Shown: positions 24,184 through 39,613 of the stretch, in pieces
How positions within the stretch are numbered: the stretch's first letter is position 1
Layout: the number at the start of each line of letters is the position of its first letter
NCBI RefSeq assembly: GCF_009017415.1
Contig: NC_092408.1
Location: 806,001-870,000 of the forward strand
DNA: 64,000 nucleotides
Source of the DNA: Aspergillus flavus
Lineage: Eukaryota > Ascomycota > Eurotiomycetes > Eurotiales > Aspergillaceae
Reading direction: 5' to 3'
Made by a program: the position numbers and the translations under genes
Notes under the pieces: model-generated
Database searches by the model: none
Told to the model about the DNA's origin: nothing
The model's input: the letters and a program-made list of their open reading frames with translations, nothing else

Positions 24184-25571
24184 TCATTTCACCTCGTTGG
24201 CGTCGGAAAATGGACTTTCCGTTCGCTCGGGTGGGATTCGGCTGCTTCGATTAGATCTGGTGCCCTCGTCGGCCTCGAGTCGAGACGACAAGCGCGCCGA
24301 TGCGCGTCGGTTTGTCTGGGGGTTTGGCTGATCCTGGAAAGGGCTCTGCTCAACGGCGGGTGAATCCTCGATTACTGTCGGGCTCTTAGGCGCCGGTGAT
24401 CCGCCCTTTCTGGGTTGGATGTCCTTCGCATGGGCCTCTTCCTCGTCGGATGAATTAGCATCAAATCCCGAGGTCGGGCCAGGTGGCGGCTTGGTACTCG
24501 ATGCAGCCGAGGTAGATGATTCCGACTGCTCCTCAATTGTCTGCACGGCCGGCGAGGTGGCGCTAGGCGTAGCCGTGTTGCTATTGTTCGGATTCTTGTT
24601 CTTCTTTTTAATGCTGCCCTTCACCATAACCGGTTTAGCAGTGACCGTGCGTGCCACGATAGAGCTGTTGCTATTCGATTCGGTAATAGCGGCGCGAGCG
24701 AGCTGTGCTTGCGTGATGGCAGGGACCGCAGGCGCATCGGGAGGCGCCAACGTATTTCCCGATCCCGGAGGGTTCCCTCCGTTGTGAATGCTGACCACAG
24801 CGGCTCGGGTGCGCATTGCCTGCTGAGCCGGCATGGGGCTCACAATCGCATTATCGCGGTAAATCGTCGTGGCAACGCTGCTACGCAAACTGGGGGCGAT
24901 ACTTCGATGCTGGCGGGAGGCCTCAGACCAGGCCGAGTCGCGCAGGTCACCGGGCATGAAGAAGTGCTGATCGGGAGCGGCACCCGGAAGCGGAGGAACT
25001 GGCGGCACCAGGGGCGTTTCCGGGGGCGAACGGTTGGTGACTCCAGGGATGTAGGCGATCTGGATGACGTTCGAAGCGCGAGTGAGCACGGTAGAAGCGA
25101 TCGAGTTGGTCGACTTCCGTGCCTGGCGAGCATCGGTGAAGGTGCTGGATTTTTCGCCGTCGCTGGTTCCTTGTTGTTGGGCTAATTCCTGACGCTTCTT
25201 GCGGACGAAGAACCACCATACCAGGAAGGTGATGAGGGCCACAGCAGCAACACCACCAACCACACCACCGGCGATGGCCCCTACGTTACTTCCTCCTGAC
25301 GAGCTACCCTGCGAGCTCGAACCGCTGGACGTCTTAATGCATTTTGTGGTGGCGCACTGGTCACACGACTGACTGATCATGGTACATATTTCGCCCGAAG
25401 AGCATGACGGGCACGTCGGGGCAGTTGAATCGCATGAGACACATCGTTTGAAGATGGATCGACCGGACAGGACTTGGCGCCGATGAAGTCAGTACATCAA
25501 CCAATGCGACGGGCCAGAACTAAGGACCTACCGTTAGAAGAAAAAGACGGGTCGGTTGGGTAGAGGGACAT
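24184..25571 (-). CDS. opy2: Opy2-like membrane anchor of the HOG osmostress pathway
   Basis: CDS is complement(join 24184..25472, 25532..25571), 442 aa. The first exon encodes 13 residues; the intron acceptor is an AAG preceded by a CTGAC branch site. The extracellular N-terminus has eight closely spaced cysteines (residues 24-58, pattern CVSCDSTAPTCPSC...CDQCATTKC), the defining Opy2 N-terminal domain. One TM helix follows at about 78-103 (GAIAGGVVGGVAAVALITFLVWWFF), then a basic RKKR stop-transfer and a long disordered Ser/Pro-rich cytoplasmic tail. In yeast Opy2 recruits Ste50/Ste11 to the membrane for Hog1 activation, and fungal orthologues act upstream of the osmotic MAPK. There is no classical cleaved signal peptide, consistent with a type III topology. 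Divergent from chsB across almost 6 kb. Confidence 0.85.
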
Positions 25572-28500
25572 GATGACGGTTTGAGAATAAAAGGAATAAG
25601 AAGGGGAGAAAAAAGCGGATATTGGGAATCGTCGTTAAAATGAAAAAGGCTGGCAACACAGAAAGAAAAAGAGTGGCTGGCCGGTCAACGGCGTAATGAA
25701 CGTGTACTGAAGATTCAAAAAGAGTGAAAGGCTCGAACGGACGTCAAGTCGTGAGCGTTACGATAGGATCATACGTCGGAAAGCGTCTTTTTATGAAAAA
25801 GAAAGGACGGAGGGATTGGGCATAGTCCTCCACGAACAAGAACAGTGGTGTTGATGGTGGTTGTCAACGGTGAATTTTGCTGCGGACGACCGGTTAAGGT
25901 CGAAAGGTCTGGCGAGGCACAGCGCAGGGACAAGTCAATTTCTGCACATTGATAGGTGGGTGTTGGAGGTTGACGTCGGGGGGACACGCGTTGCGGCTGC
26001 CAGGGGAAAAAACGGATATCAGAGCGGGACCCCTGGGAGAGGGTCAAACGGGTATCCAGAATTGATAGAAGAGAAGGGGGGAAGAGGAATGGAACGAGGG
26101 ATAAGAAAGGTGGAGGAAAGCGAAATAACAATAACAATAAAGATGATAAAGAGGTTCAAACGAGGGAAAGAAGAAAGTGAAAGGGAGGAGGACAGACCTA
26201 CTAATCAGACAAGAGGAGAGCGAGAGAGACGGACGGGTGGACGGTGGAATCAGGTGGAGAGCAACTGACTTTCGTTTAATTAATCGGGATGCTTACGTCC
26301 ACTCACTCCCGTGGCTTATCACCACCACCCCCGGCTGGGCAAGTGGAGTGCATGCACGGGACCAAAACGATGTAACCGACAGAAAGAAAAGCCCTCAATA
26401 AAGAAGAACATGATCTTACTATTCCATATTATCCCTGTTCCCCTCGGTGATGACTGTTGGTGTACCTACATATATTCTGTACCACGCTGTCGAGTCTGTC
26501 TCGATATGCACGATGTATACATATACAGCACGGAGCACGTATGTTTCTAATGGCGGGTACATTATCAATATGACTATTGGGAAACTATCTAACGGCTGAG
26601 TGTGGGATCTCCAACGGGAGTATTAATTAGTAAATCAATGATATGATCACTCAATGAAGGTACTTCCTCTTCGTACCTACATAGCTAGATGTACCCCTGA
26701 CATGATCCATGGACCGACGGTTGCCTTTCCCAAGGGACGGAAAGAGTGAGGGGGCCACTTGCACTCCTCGGGGAATTAAACCAACCATCTCGCCATGTCA
26801 TACACCACCACTTCAGATCGTTAGTGCTGGCCGTGGCTCCAAGAGAGATGACGGGCGTGTCTGGAACTCGCCTGCTGGTCTGGACCCAATCCACGTTCTT
26901 TGCCGGGAGATTAAATTGTGGCCTCTCCACCAATGACCGTCCGCTGTCGCAGCCCACCTGTTGGCCTGAGGCACAGTCACTTTGCAGTCAGCAAGTCACT
27001 CGAAGGGGTAACAACATCGCAGGGCTGCATTGCACTGCCCATGCAGGGTTCCACCGTCCCCTGCGGCTGCTGACTCTGCCAGTTCGTTACACTTGTTACC
27101 TTCCGTCATTGGTTGACTGTCAGATTGCGCCTTTTCCCTCTTCGGGTATTTTCAAAAAGAAACGTTCCGTACCTATTCATCCTGCCAACTCTATGTTGTT
27201 CGTGGAATGTGCACACTGCATAGTCCGAGGTTCCGTGAAAGCCTCGATCATTCATCGCCGAGATGCCCTGAAGGCATTGAAGAGCCCTCACCGTCGGTTC
27301 CTTGAACTCTCGACCGACGAATATCTGCAGTGATACTTTGCAACCGCTTTGTCTGCTGTGGAGCTTGTGTGCCACAGCTGAGTCGGTTTCAAGTTTCAAT
27401 TGTAGTCATCGTCAGTTCCTGTGCACGATCCAAGACTGGAACTAGATAATGACTCTAATAAGCCAAGCTCACTCCACCTCTATCTGTCAAACCATGCCCT
27501 ATGATCTTTCGTCAATCAGGAAATGACGCTTCGTATCGGACCACCTCATTATTATCTAATCGAAAAACATCCATGCCACAGTACCATAGGTCATCAATCA
27601 CTGAGTTTGTGGCGTTGGCTGGAACTGCTCTGTGTACTCCGAATAGTTAGGATTGCAGCGTGCTCCGTGAAAAGCTTAATGTATGACATTCATGAAAGAG
27701 AAGAAATGGTAAATAAGGGGACTCGGTTTAGGCTTCTTGGCATTGTAGTGAGAGAGTTTGCACCATAATAGAAGCTACTGGGATTAACGTCAGATTAAGA
27801 ATGTAACTTACGCCTGCAGGATGATAGATCCTACATCAGACACATCTGCGTCTGTTTCTTCGGGACGCTTCAATACTTGGAATTACCTCAAGCTTGACTT
27901 TTAATGTGTCAGATAATGAGAACTTTGACACAAATGTTTTGTATACTCCGTATGTCTTGGGCCTAGGCTTAACTTAGTCGAGTACAGTAGCGTTTGAAAA
28001 CTCCTCCACGATGTAGACCGTGAAATCGAGGCCAAAGACCTTATGAACCAGAGACGATGCAACGCTCGCTGACTCGTTATTTTACTTATGTGTGTTACTT
28101 TTTTCTCCTGCTTCCGGTTGAATTCGAGATAGACGGTTGTTGCAGAACATAATCGTGTGCAATATAGAGGTAAGCGAGTTGTTGAACTTTGATTACTCAA
28201 GAATAAGGGCTATAGATATATGCTATAGCAAATGTATATACTACGAGAAAACTTAAATGGAATATGGAATGAAATGAAAGGGTTTTCATTAGTTATTTGT
28301 ACGCGACAAAGTCAATGTTTCTACAGTGTATGTGTTTCAATATATATTTCGCAACGGTAGGGCCGAGCCCACCAACTCAATTATATTAGTAAATCAGCTA
28401 TTAAAGCGACAGAATCTATTTTACATTATAATTCACATCAGATAGTGATTAGATCTTGTAGCAAACATTAACTTTCCCTATGGAAGTAGTGTGCGTGTTG

Positions 28501-31500
28501 AGTTTTGACGTAATGGGCTGCAGTATCCTCCAAAGTTAAATCGTGGTCGATAGCATTACAGAGACAAGCATAGCAAGTATCGACACTGATCGGCTCTGAT
28601 ATGATCGAATGATCATCTATGATAACCATAAGGCCATGACCGCATCATAATCCCAAGTCGATCTTCTGCACTGGAGTGATACTGAGTCAGGAAGCTGGGA
28701 CACTGACTTGCCGAGGACGGTGGCTGAGCTTCTGATAACCGATATGATAACAAACACTTCAGCCACACTTTGTGCAACAGAATATTACTCATAATTTTTT
28801 AACCTATGATTTTTGTTTAGTTACCCCCCATCCCCCCTCCTTTTAGACTACGTCAAACAAACATGAAGTGATAGATACTAATCCATGTCACTAGTTTCAC
28901 AATAGTGGCACAGTGCAGTGGATGGTCACTAAAATTTCCAAGAATAGCAAACCACAGCTCGAAGGAGGGGGATTGAAGACAGCTGAACCTAGGTTAGCGC
29001 AACCCCCAAAGTGTGGCAGTGATCGTCATCGTCTCCAGCCCAACTGGGAAACCCTGAAAAAGGACCAAACCATGTCAACGTTTGTAATAAGTGAGAAGGT
29101 TGGGTGAAGGGTGGAAACGGGGGTGTCCCTGAAAATTACCTATCCTTACGGAGTAGCCTGGACAGCAAGTGTGAAACCGCGGCTGAACAGGCTGTCAAGG
29201 CTAAAGCCGTGTACAAGTCGCCCATTGGACTCGTCGTCTCCTTCCGACGAGCTTGGCTGATTTTAAGGATTTGAGGCTAGCGTCCTTGGTGGCGTCGGGT
29301 TGACCAACGGTTGATTAACACGGCCTCTTGGGTGGGCAACCACGGTCCCCGCAAGGCTATATTTGGCCGTGTCACTATCCTCCTTTGGGTCTCGTCGAAC
29401 GAGTCCCACCCCCTGAGAAGAGGTGATCCAATATCCCAAGTGTTTGTCGGACGGCAGTTGGCGTACCGTACCGAACCGTATGGTAATTACCGCATAGGGC
29501 CTGTTCAGGCGGTGTGGGAATCAACTAAAAGTCATGAATCGGGTCAGCCGTTCCACTATCAATAGAGTGGTTGGTTGGGTTTCGCACACTGTTCTTGATT
29601 CACTGAAGATCTTCTTGAATCTGTTCATGGGAGGCGGCACCCTTTTGTGATGCTCAATGTGGATCAAGTGCAACACGAATAACTCCGAACGTGTTGTGGT
29701 TTCGCGGTTTTTTCTGGCGATGTCGTGATAGAGTATAGACTTCGACCATTACTGCGCGGCTATCTCCTTCCCCTGGCAGTTCAGTCATGCTGACGAGGGA
29801 TGTGGAATGCTGGGCCAGCAGGGAATGTCGGCCATGATTTCTCGCCAAACGCCTCTGCCAATGGAAGGTACTGATCGCGTCACACTTTTTCCACTGACAT
29901 GCGGTAGCGAGCTGCTTATATGGAGCTTGATCTTGAGAACCACAGCTGGTTGAATGCCAATGATCAGAACTTGTGGTACTCTGTACTAAAGGAGACTCTA
30001 CATATACATGTATATTCAAATTGACGAGAGCTGTTACACAGGGCGCAGACCCTCAACAATAATTGGTTTTATGTATAGACATTCTATTATGAATATTATT
30101 CTTCATGTGGGGAGATTCAATGCTTGGCTGTATCAGTAAATAGGGAGTAAGATCTCAATTTGAGTCTTTCTTACAAATGCATATCCTTTTTTTTTTTTTT
30201 TTTTTCTGATTTATGTTTATGCAAAGGAACGAGAGGTCTCAAGTTCACAGTATGTTTAGATGAAGAACTCAATGTTCCAGCCTAAGCCACTGCTTCTGAT
30301 ACACAATAGTTAAGTACTTGATTGAAGTGTATTGATTTCTTTAATGTATTCACCCAAACAGGGCAAATGAGGAAAATGGATCACGGGGTGGGTAATAAGT
30401 ATTACAGTGGTAATGATCTTACCGGGATATAATACACGGATGGTTGTTGACCCTCTCTGGATGGAGTCCTTTCTGAAATGGTTTCTCCCCTGACATCCAA
30501 TCCATTGAGACCCTAGGAAAAAGGAGATCACGGATGTAGAGGCATGTACGATGGGGAATTATTGTCCGGTAAGTTCATTCTTTGGATTGGTTATTTAAAT
30601 CTAGGTCAATGATTATACAGATACGGATCCAAGTATCGATAAAAAAATAAGTCCTATGAATAATGTAGGAATTTATATTTGTCTGAATATTTTCTTTTCT
30701 TTTTCTTTTTACTGTTTAAGATCACAGTCTACTGGATCTAGTGTGGACGCCCTAAGCCCGAACCAGAGATTTGGTCAAGAATCCTCGTCTCCACCCAAGA
30801 CAACCCCCCAAACTTCGCCTTCCCCCGACAATACACTGGCTGAGGCTAAAATACAAAAAAAAACATAATAATAACTCGACCACTCTAACGGTGTGAAAGG
30901 GAAAGGCTGTCTTCTCGTATCCAATTTTTTTTCTCATTTGCAGTTGGCTGTGCTCTGTAAGTACGTTCCTTTGACTTGCCTCTCGTTAATAATTTTTTTT
31001 TTTACCCTTTCCCTTTGATCACCTGCCCCCTCAAATAAAAATATCCCAAACTCCTTTTTGGGAAAAACTTCTTACCTTCCTTCCTCAGTTTATACACGCT
31101 TGTTTCCTCTTCCTCTGGACGCTTCGTGGTGCATCCGCGATTGGGTCTTGCACAGTGATACTGTCTTCACTCAATCCCGCACCTTTCTGATTGAGTACGC
31201 GGGCTTCTTTGATAGCCCTGGCGGCGTCTTCCACGTTCCTGCTGTGCCCGCACTCCGCCAGCTGTCCTTGAAATTCTTCGACATCTCTGGTGTTTTTCAC
31301 ACTTAACTTCCTACGACGTCGCCCTTTCGATCCGTGCAACCTCGCGGTTCGGTTCATGTTTGTTGTCACGTTGACCGAGTAGTATACAATTGTTCTATTT
31401 GACTTTCCTCCGGTCCGGGGATCTCATTACCTCCTTGTTTTTCTGATACCCCTTTCCGTTTTTCCTTGCGCTCGGTGCCCGCCCCCTCTTCTTGACTTCG

Positions 31501-31539
31501 TCGCGAGTGCAGCTTGCGCGTTAGTATCACTTTGTCACC
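25572..31539. other. Long gene-free divergent intergenic region (opy2-chsB)
   Basis: About 5.97 kb with no supported protein gene on either strand. It contains a purine-rich plus-strand stretch around 26040-26270 (a pyrimidine-rich opy2 leader on the minus strand), AT-rich sequence around 27780-28450, a 19-nt T run at 30187-30205, and a pyrimidine-rich stretch at about 30890-31500 that looks like the 5' leader of chsB. Short ORFs throughout show no recognisable family. It could hold long 5' leaders, regulatory elements, non-coding transcripts or decayed sequence. Confidence 0.6.
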
Positions 31540-34568
<3,029 letters not shown>

Positions 34569-35126
34569 AGAAGAGGCACGATTTGTAATGAAAACTGGGG
34601 TGTCTTGTTCTCTACGTGGCTTGCAGGGGCTGGAGGAGTTATTCTTTGGCACATTTTTGTCGCAATTTTGTATTCTACATACGATCCGTTCTTTGTATGT
34701 TTCGATTACTTGAGCTGTTTTCGTTTCGCTATCATGGTCTGGTTTAAGCGGTCGAGATGGCCGCAGGCACTTATGCTTTCTATAAAGTCTTAGCGGTTAG
34801 AATCAATAGGGTGCATCGATGGCGCAACTGAACAAAATTAAATGCTGGACCTGAGGCTCTTAGGCTTCCAAAGTTCTACCTAAAATCGGTTAGTTCCGTT
34901 ATCCGAGGGCTTGGCGCATGGCGTCAGTTCATTAAATCAACCCAACTTGTCGCTTCTCCGCCTTCGTGAGTTTGCGCCTCATGTGGATCGTCATCCATTG
35001 TTGATTCTGGTCCTTTGTCGTTTCCGAGGACCTTATTTATACCATCTTCTCCTCTCCTTGACGAGTCTCTGTACTTATACCCTTTTGAAACGACCCTGAC
35101 CCACAAGTTGGTGGCGGCGAATCAAT
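34569..35126. other. Intergenic region
   Basis: 558 bp between chsB and ubc12, both on the plus strand; terminator and promoter only. Nothing else recognised. Confidence 0.5.
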
Positions 35127-35920
35127 ATGTTGAAGATATGGTCGATGGTCCGTTATGACTCCAACCAAAGCACCCTTGACCTTGACTCCCAATAACTAAC
35201 CAAACTCACCACAGAAACAACAACAGCAGCAGGCTGAAAATGCCGAAGGCGCCGCCGGCAAGAAGAAAAAGAAGGTCACCGCCGCCCAGCTGCGCGTCCA
35301 GCGGGGTACGTAGAAACAAACCCAACCCCGCCACCCATTCGTCCCCCAGTGGCAGAGAGCCCAGACTAACGAAAAGAACCGGTTATACAGACCTTCAAGA
35401 ACTCACCCTCGGAAGCACGATGAAAATGTCCTTCCCCAACCCCGACGATATCTTGAACTTCACTCTCACTATCGAACCCGACGAGGGCATGTATAAAGGC
35501 GGCGCGTTCCACTTTAGTTTCAACGTGAACCAGAATTTCCCGCATGATCCGCCGAAGGTCAAGTGTACGCAGAAGATTTATCATCCGAATATTGATCTCG
35601 AGGGGAATGTTTGTTTGAATATTCTTAGGGAGGATTGGAAGCCGGTGTTGAATTTGAATGCGGTTATTGTGGGCATGCAGGTTGGTTTCCTTTCCTCTTC
35701 TCTTAGTTTTATGTTTTTAATTGGTTTGGGATTGGTGATCTGGTGTGCGCTGACTCTGACTCCGTAGTTCCTCTTCCTCGAGCCGAATGCTTCCGATCCT
35801 CTGAATAAGGAAGCGGCCGATGATCTCCGCCAGAACCGGGAGGCGTTTAAACGGAATGTCCGCACGTCGATGACGGGAGGTACCGTCCGGAATGTGCAGT
35901 ACGAGCGCGTGATGAAATGA
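35127..35920 (+). CDS. ubc12: NEDD8-conjugating enzyme Ubc12
   Basis: CDS is join(35127..35147, 35215..35305, 35391..35680, 35768..35920), 184 aa. The first 7-residue exon (MLKIWSM) joins to [12 protein letters not shown], the UBC12-specific N-terminal extension that docks on the NEDD8 E1. The donor of intron 1 (GTCCGT) is non-consensus but the joined sequence is correct for the family. The E2 core has the HPN motif (102-104) and catalytic Cys112 in [13 protein letters not shown]. Ubc12 transfers NEDD8 to cullins and so controls SCF-type ubiquitin ligases. A highly conserved core gene. Confidence 0.95.
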
Positions 35921-36568
35921 GAGCCGGCTCACGCATGAGTGGGATAGATCGATAGATCGATGGCGGCTAAGCATCAGGGGCCCTACAGGATTAGGGTTCG
36001 GAGTATCAACTCGGATGTGACAATGATTGATATGTTCGGGTCTGCATTCGGGGATATGCATATGGGATTGGAGGTGCTTGAGCTTTTTCTTGAGACCTTT
36101 GCATTACATTATACTATGGGATTAATTAGCGACTGGATAGATTCTTACGAAAGAAATGACTTGATTGGTTTCCTTTCTGTAGTAACCTATAGTATAGGTA
36201 GTGTTACTTGATTTACGGGTCGCGTTATGGGTTAGATAGATCCTAGTATACAACCCAAGACTCGTGCATGCACAAGTACCAAAAATCTACAAACTTACCA
36301 CCGGACACAAAACCAGTATATATACAACCCTATTCAAACAACTAACCCGTAGTAACTGCAAGCCTCAAATCAAATACTTCACATTTAATTCAACCTCACT
36401 GACTCACTCCCATAACATATCCCCAACCCAACTAATGAACCAACAACACCAGTCCCATTCCTTCTAGACATCTATAGCGAAAGCGGACCGAAACGAAACA
36501 AGCATCATCGGGTTATCCTTGACAAATCCAGTCGAGCGAGGTTCATGCATGGGTCATGATTCGAAGAT
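35921..36568. other. Convergent 3' intergenic region
   Basis: 648 bp between the convergent ubc12 and cox9. A short gatagatcgatagatcgat repeat lies near 35945-35962. No gene recognised. Confidence 0.5.
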
Positions 36569-37073
36569 TTACTCCTGGGCAGCAGCGCGCTCCTGCTCCA
36601 GACGGACGTAGTAGTTGTCACGGGCGCGGACGCGGGGGAGGTGGTAGCCTTTTTTCTCTTCGTTAGTTTGGGGATCCTTTTGAGGATTGACTTGGTGGAG
36701 AATGATGATACGTACCGTACCACCAGAGGTAGCCGAAGGTAGTACCAAAACCTGGAGATATAGACATTAGTATCCGTATTCTCGACATGATGGTTTCGAA
36801 ATGAATTGCGCATTGCTGGAGGTAGTTGCATCCGAATTCGAGGTTCCGGTAGACCGGGTGACGTTTCTGAATGCTATTGCATTGCCCGACACGGGAATCA
36901 TGGCTTACCGAAAGCGGTGCTCAGGTCCAGGACGAGGTTCCGGCGGAGCATCTGTGGTATTTCTGTTAGTTTCTCGGTCACCTTTACGGTGGGAAGTCTG
37001 GGGTGGACTGAGGAGAAAGGTTTCATGAAGGGTGGGAGGAACGTACGCCGGTGATGGGGGCGATGGCGGCCAT
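36569..37073 (-). CDS. cox9: Cytochrome c oxidase subunit VIIa (Cox9-like)
   Basis: CDS is complement(join 36569..36648, 36716..36751, 36909..36951, 37047..37073), only 61 aa in four exons, so single-frame ORF searches miss it. The joined protein begins MAAIAPITGMLRRNLVLDLS and continues with a hydrophobic membrane segment (TAFGFGTTFGYLWWYGYHLP), then RVRARDNYYVRLEQE. This matches yeast Cox9 (IAPITG start, one TM helix, basic C-terminus), a nuclear-encoded subunit of respiratory complex IV in the inner mitochondrial membrane. Three introns in a 61-codon gene is notable but common for small fungal respiratory subunits. Divergent from taf8. Confidence 0.9.
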
Positions 37074-37562
37074 TGTGAGGGATTGATGATCCGAGGCGAT
37101 GTAGAATGCGGAGGTGTAGCGATTCAGCAGATATTAGGGACTGCTGGGGTGTGTGGTGGTGGGCAGCTGGAAGAGGGGAGAGGGAAGGACGGTGGTGATG
37201 TGATGTTGAAAGTCGAGGTTGAAGCTTTCCGTTCCGGGCGTAAGCGACCGCTTTGAGTGGCCTGACTGGTTCGTTGCCGTCCGGGTGTTTCCTTGTCGTT
37301 TTGCACTTGGTTTTGTCTTTTATTTTTTATGTGAGTGGGGAAATTTTGGGGATTGGGGTATGGGGATTTATGTGAGATACTTTATTTTACTATATATTCT
37401 CTTAAGTGTAACTTGTATTTAGAGCTGAACTGAACTGAATGTCATGGTCGAGGTACCGTCTGTTCCTGCCTTAGGCATATTATATCCACGTGACCGTCCA
37501 GCAGACTTGCTGTTTGTGTTCGTCACTTCGGCCCTTCTCCACGACATCAACATTAATCCGCC
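37074..37562. promoter_or_regulatory. Divergent cox9-taf8 promoter with CACGTGAC site
   Basis: 489 bp between divergent starts. A CACGTGAC element at 37487-37494 sits about 70 bp before the taf8 start codon; the same core occurs in the GlnRS promoter. Otherwise nothing is recognised. Confidence 0.45.
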
Positions 37563-38673
37563 ATGCTCGCCGCCGAGCCCAAGGTCAAACGCTCCTCCTC
37601 GTCGCTGCCGGAGCAGCCAAATGCCCCTGATGCCAAGCGCATAAAGCGCCCTTATCACCATCACCATCGCTTGCAAACGCCCGTGAATGTTGCGCTTCCG
37701 GAACCCGCCATCACCGATGACGCCTACGTCGACCACTTAATGAACCGCTCTATCGGGCAGACCTTACGAGAAACAGGATTTGATCTGGCCGATCCAGCGG
37801 CGCTGGAGAGTTTTCGCATTGCGACCGAAGAGTGTATGCTATAAGGTGTAACTGAAGGTGTTGTGAGGAAAGATATTGACTAGGCCTGTGCTTCTAGATC
37901 TGCTGAAATTCGCGTCATATGTGCGCCAGTCGATGCTCTCATCTCGTCGCACTCAACCCGTCCCCCATGATTTCGAACATGCGTTGAAGAAACACCGTGT
38001 GCGCGTCGACGATCTCCTGCCCCATGTGAAAACTCTACCGAATGTCGACCCCGTCCCCACGCTCTTGCCGAGCCCTCCCCCGGAAGAAGATGATTCCTTT
38101 AAAACTTTGCCGTCCCTCGGTCCGCAACTAAGTGGCGAAGACGATCGTGCGAGAAGCGCATACATTCCGAAGCACTTCCCCGAATTCCCTAGTAAACATA
38201 CATACCGACATACCCCCGTATTCACTGAGCGCGAACAAGACCCGCGGAAGATTCGGGAACGGGCAACAGAGGATGGACGTCATGGCGAGGAGGCCTTGCG
38301 CAAGCTTGCACGCGCAGCGTTTAAGGATAATCAGCTTGGTTCGTCAGGTCGGGATAAGAAGCCATGGGGTCGGAGGACGGAGACGATGGATAGTATGTTT
38401 GAGAAGACGATTAAAGGTATCGCGAAGAAGATGCAGAAGAACACAACGGCTCCGGGGGCTCCCGCTCCTATGGAGATTGACTCTGGCGCGCTTGATCCGG
38501 ATATGAAGGCTCGGAACAAGGTGTCACTGAACATAGAGTTGCCGCCCATAATCAACTGCGAGAGGGATCTCTGGCGTCGGACGACGACTGGGAATCGAAG
38601 GCCCGAGGAACGGCCGCCAAACAACAAAGAAGCTCCGGATATCTCGCGAGTGGATAGCTGGGTGAGCACATGA
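37563..38673 (+). CDS. taf8: TFIID subunit TAF8 (histone-fold)
   Basis: CDS is join(37563..37831, 37884..38673), 352 aa. The intron uses donor GTGTAT and a TAG acceptor, 52 bp. The bromodomain-associated histone fold lies at about residues 45-115 (ITDDAYVDHLMNRSIGQTLRETGFDLADPAALESFRIATEE ... LLKFASYVRQSMLSSRRTQPVPHDFEHAL), joined across the intron. The TAF8 C-terminal domain is recognisable by IPKHFPEFPSKHTYRHTPVFTER and RKIRERATEDGRHGEEALRKL. TAF8 pairs with TAF10 in TFIID for RNA polymerase II initiation. The exact intron boundary is inferred; the histone-fold alignment supports it. Confidence 0.9.
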
Positions 38674-38874
38674 GCGATGGGACGAGGACAAATAAATCGG
38701 AGTGGCGTCAGGCGTTTGACTTTTGTTTTATAGCCGTATTCGAGAAGATACCCATGCAGCAGAGTTTAATATAAATATTGAGCATCATAAGCAGAGATCA
38801 GCCCGTCAGCGAGGACCAGTAGAACGAACGCCAATCAACACCGTAGCTATGCATGTAAGATAGACGACCCTCCT

Positions 38875-39254
38875 TCATTTGCTGTTCACTTTTGAGCTGC
38901 TCTCTGCAGCCTTGCGCTTCGCCTCTTCCTCCAATCTGATCGGCTCCCAGGCTGTCGTCTCCACCGTCAACCCATTGGCACACCTAAGACCATCGTCAGC
39001 GACCGCAGAACCGAAAACAAGGCGAGCCAGGCATACCGTCTGAACAACCGCACGACCGGCTTGCAGACCACCACTCCAGGTGCAGGGATCCCATCCTGCG
39101 GTGGATTACACGAGTACTGCACCATTTCCATGAGTTTGCATTTCTCCAACTCGACGGGACCGCCCTTGCGACGTCGTTCTTGGAAGTTTTTGCGCACGAT
39201 GCTGACATGGTCGGGGAGAGCTTCGGCGGAGAAGATCGGGACGAGGGGGGCCAT
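38875..39254 (-). CDS. som1: Mitochondrial Som1-like protein (inner membrane peptidase complex)
   Basis: CDS is complement(join 38875..38983, 39037..39254), 108 aa. The first exon gives MAPLVPIFSAEALP, then a basic stretch and KGGPVELEKCKLMEMVQYSCNPP and VVVCKPVVRLFRR; splicing (donor GTATGC, acceptor TAG) adds CANGLTVETTAWEP and a charged helix. This pattern of four conserved cysteines around the CKPV-RLFRRC motif is the Som1 family, a small intermembrane-space protein associated with the Imp1/Imp2 signal peptidase. Convergent with taf8, about 200 bp apart. Confidence 0.85.
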
Positions 39255-39613
39255 TGTTGAGTTTCTTCGTATTTGTATGGCGATCCAGTAATTAATTGTT
39301 TGATTTGGACAGGGGAATCGTGGGTTGTGGCTTTGGGGCGTTGGTGTGTGGTTACTTCGAGTTAGTCCGGAGTGGATTTGCGACGTTGAATTGATCATGG
39401 GCGGGAACGAGTCGGATCCGATGCCGATGGGTTGCATATCGTTCCATCTTCCATCTTCTTATATCACTCTTGCTCGGTGGATTGTGGGTGGTACACTCAC
39501 CACCAACGTATGTGGATTATATGATATTGACTACGATTGGTAGAGTACTGGGTATTAATTGTGGAAGCCATAATATGTCACAGCATCCATGATCATCCCG
39601 ACAGGCCGTGACA
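39255..39613. other. Divergent promoter region som1 / XRCC2-like
   Basis: 359 bp between divergent starts of som1 and the RecA-family gene. Nothing else recognised. Confidence 0.45.

Noticed and set aside
35945..35962. gatagatcgat repeat
   Set aside because: Too short to be more than a minor simple repeat in the ubc12 3' region.
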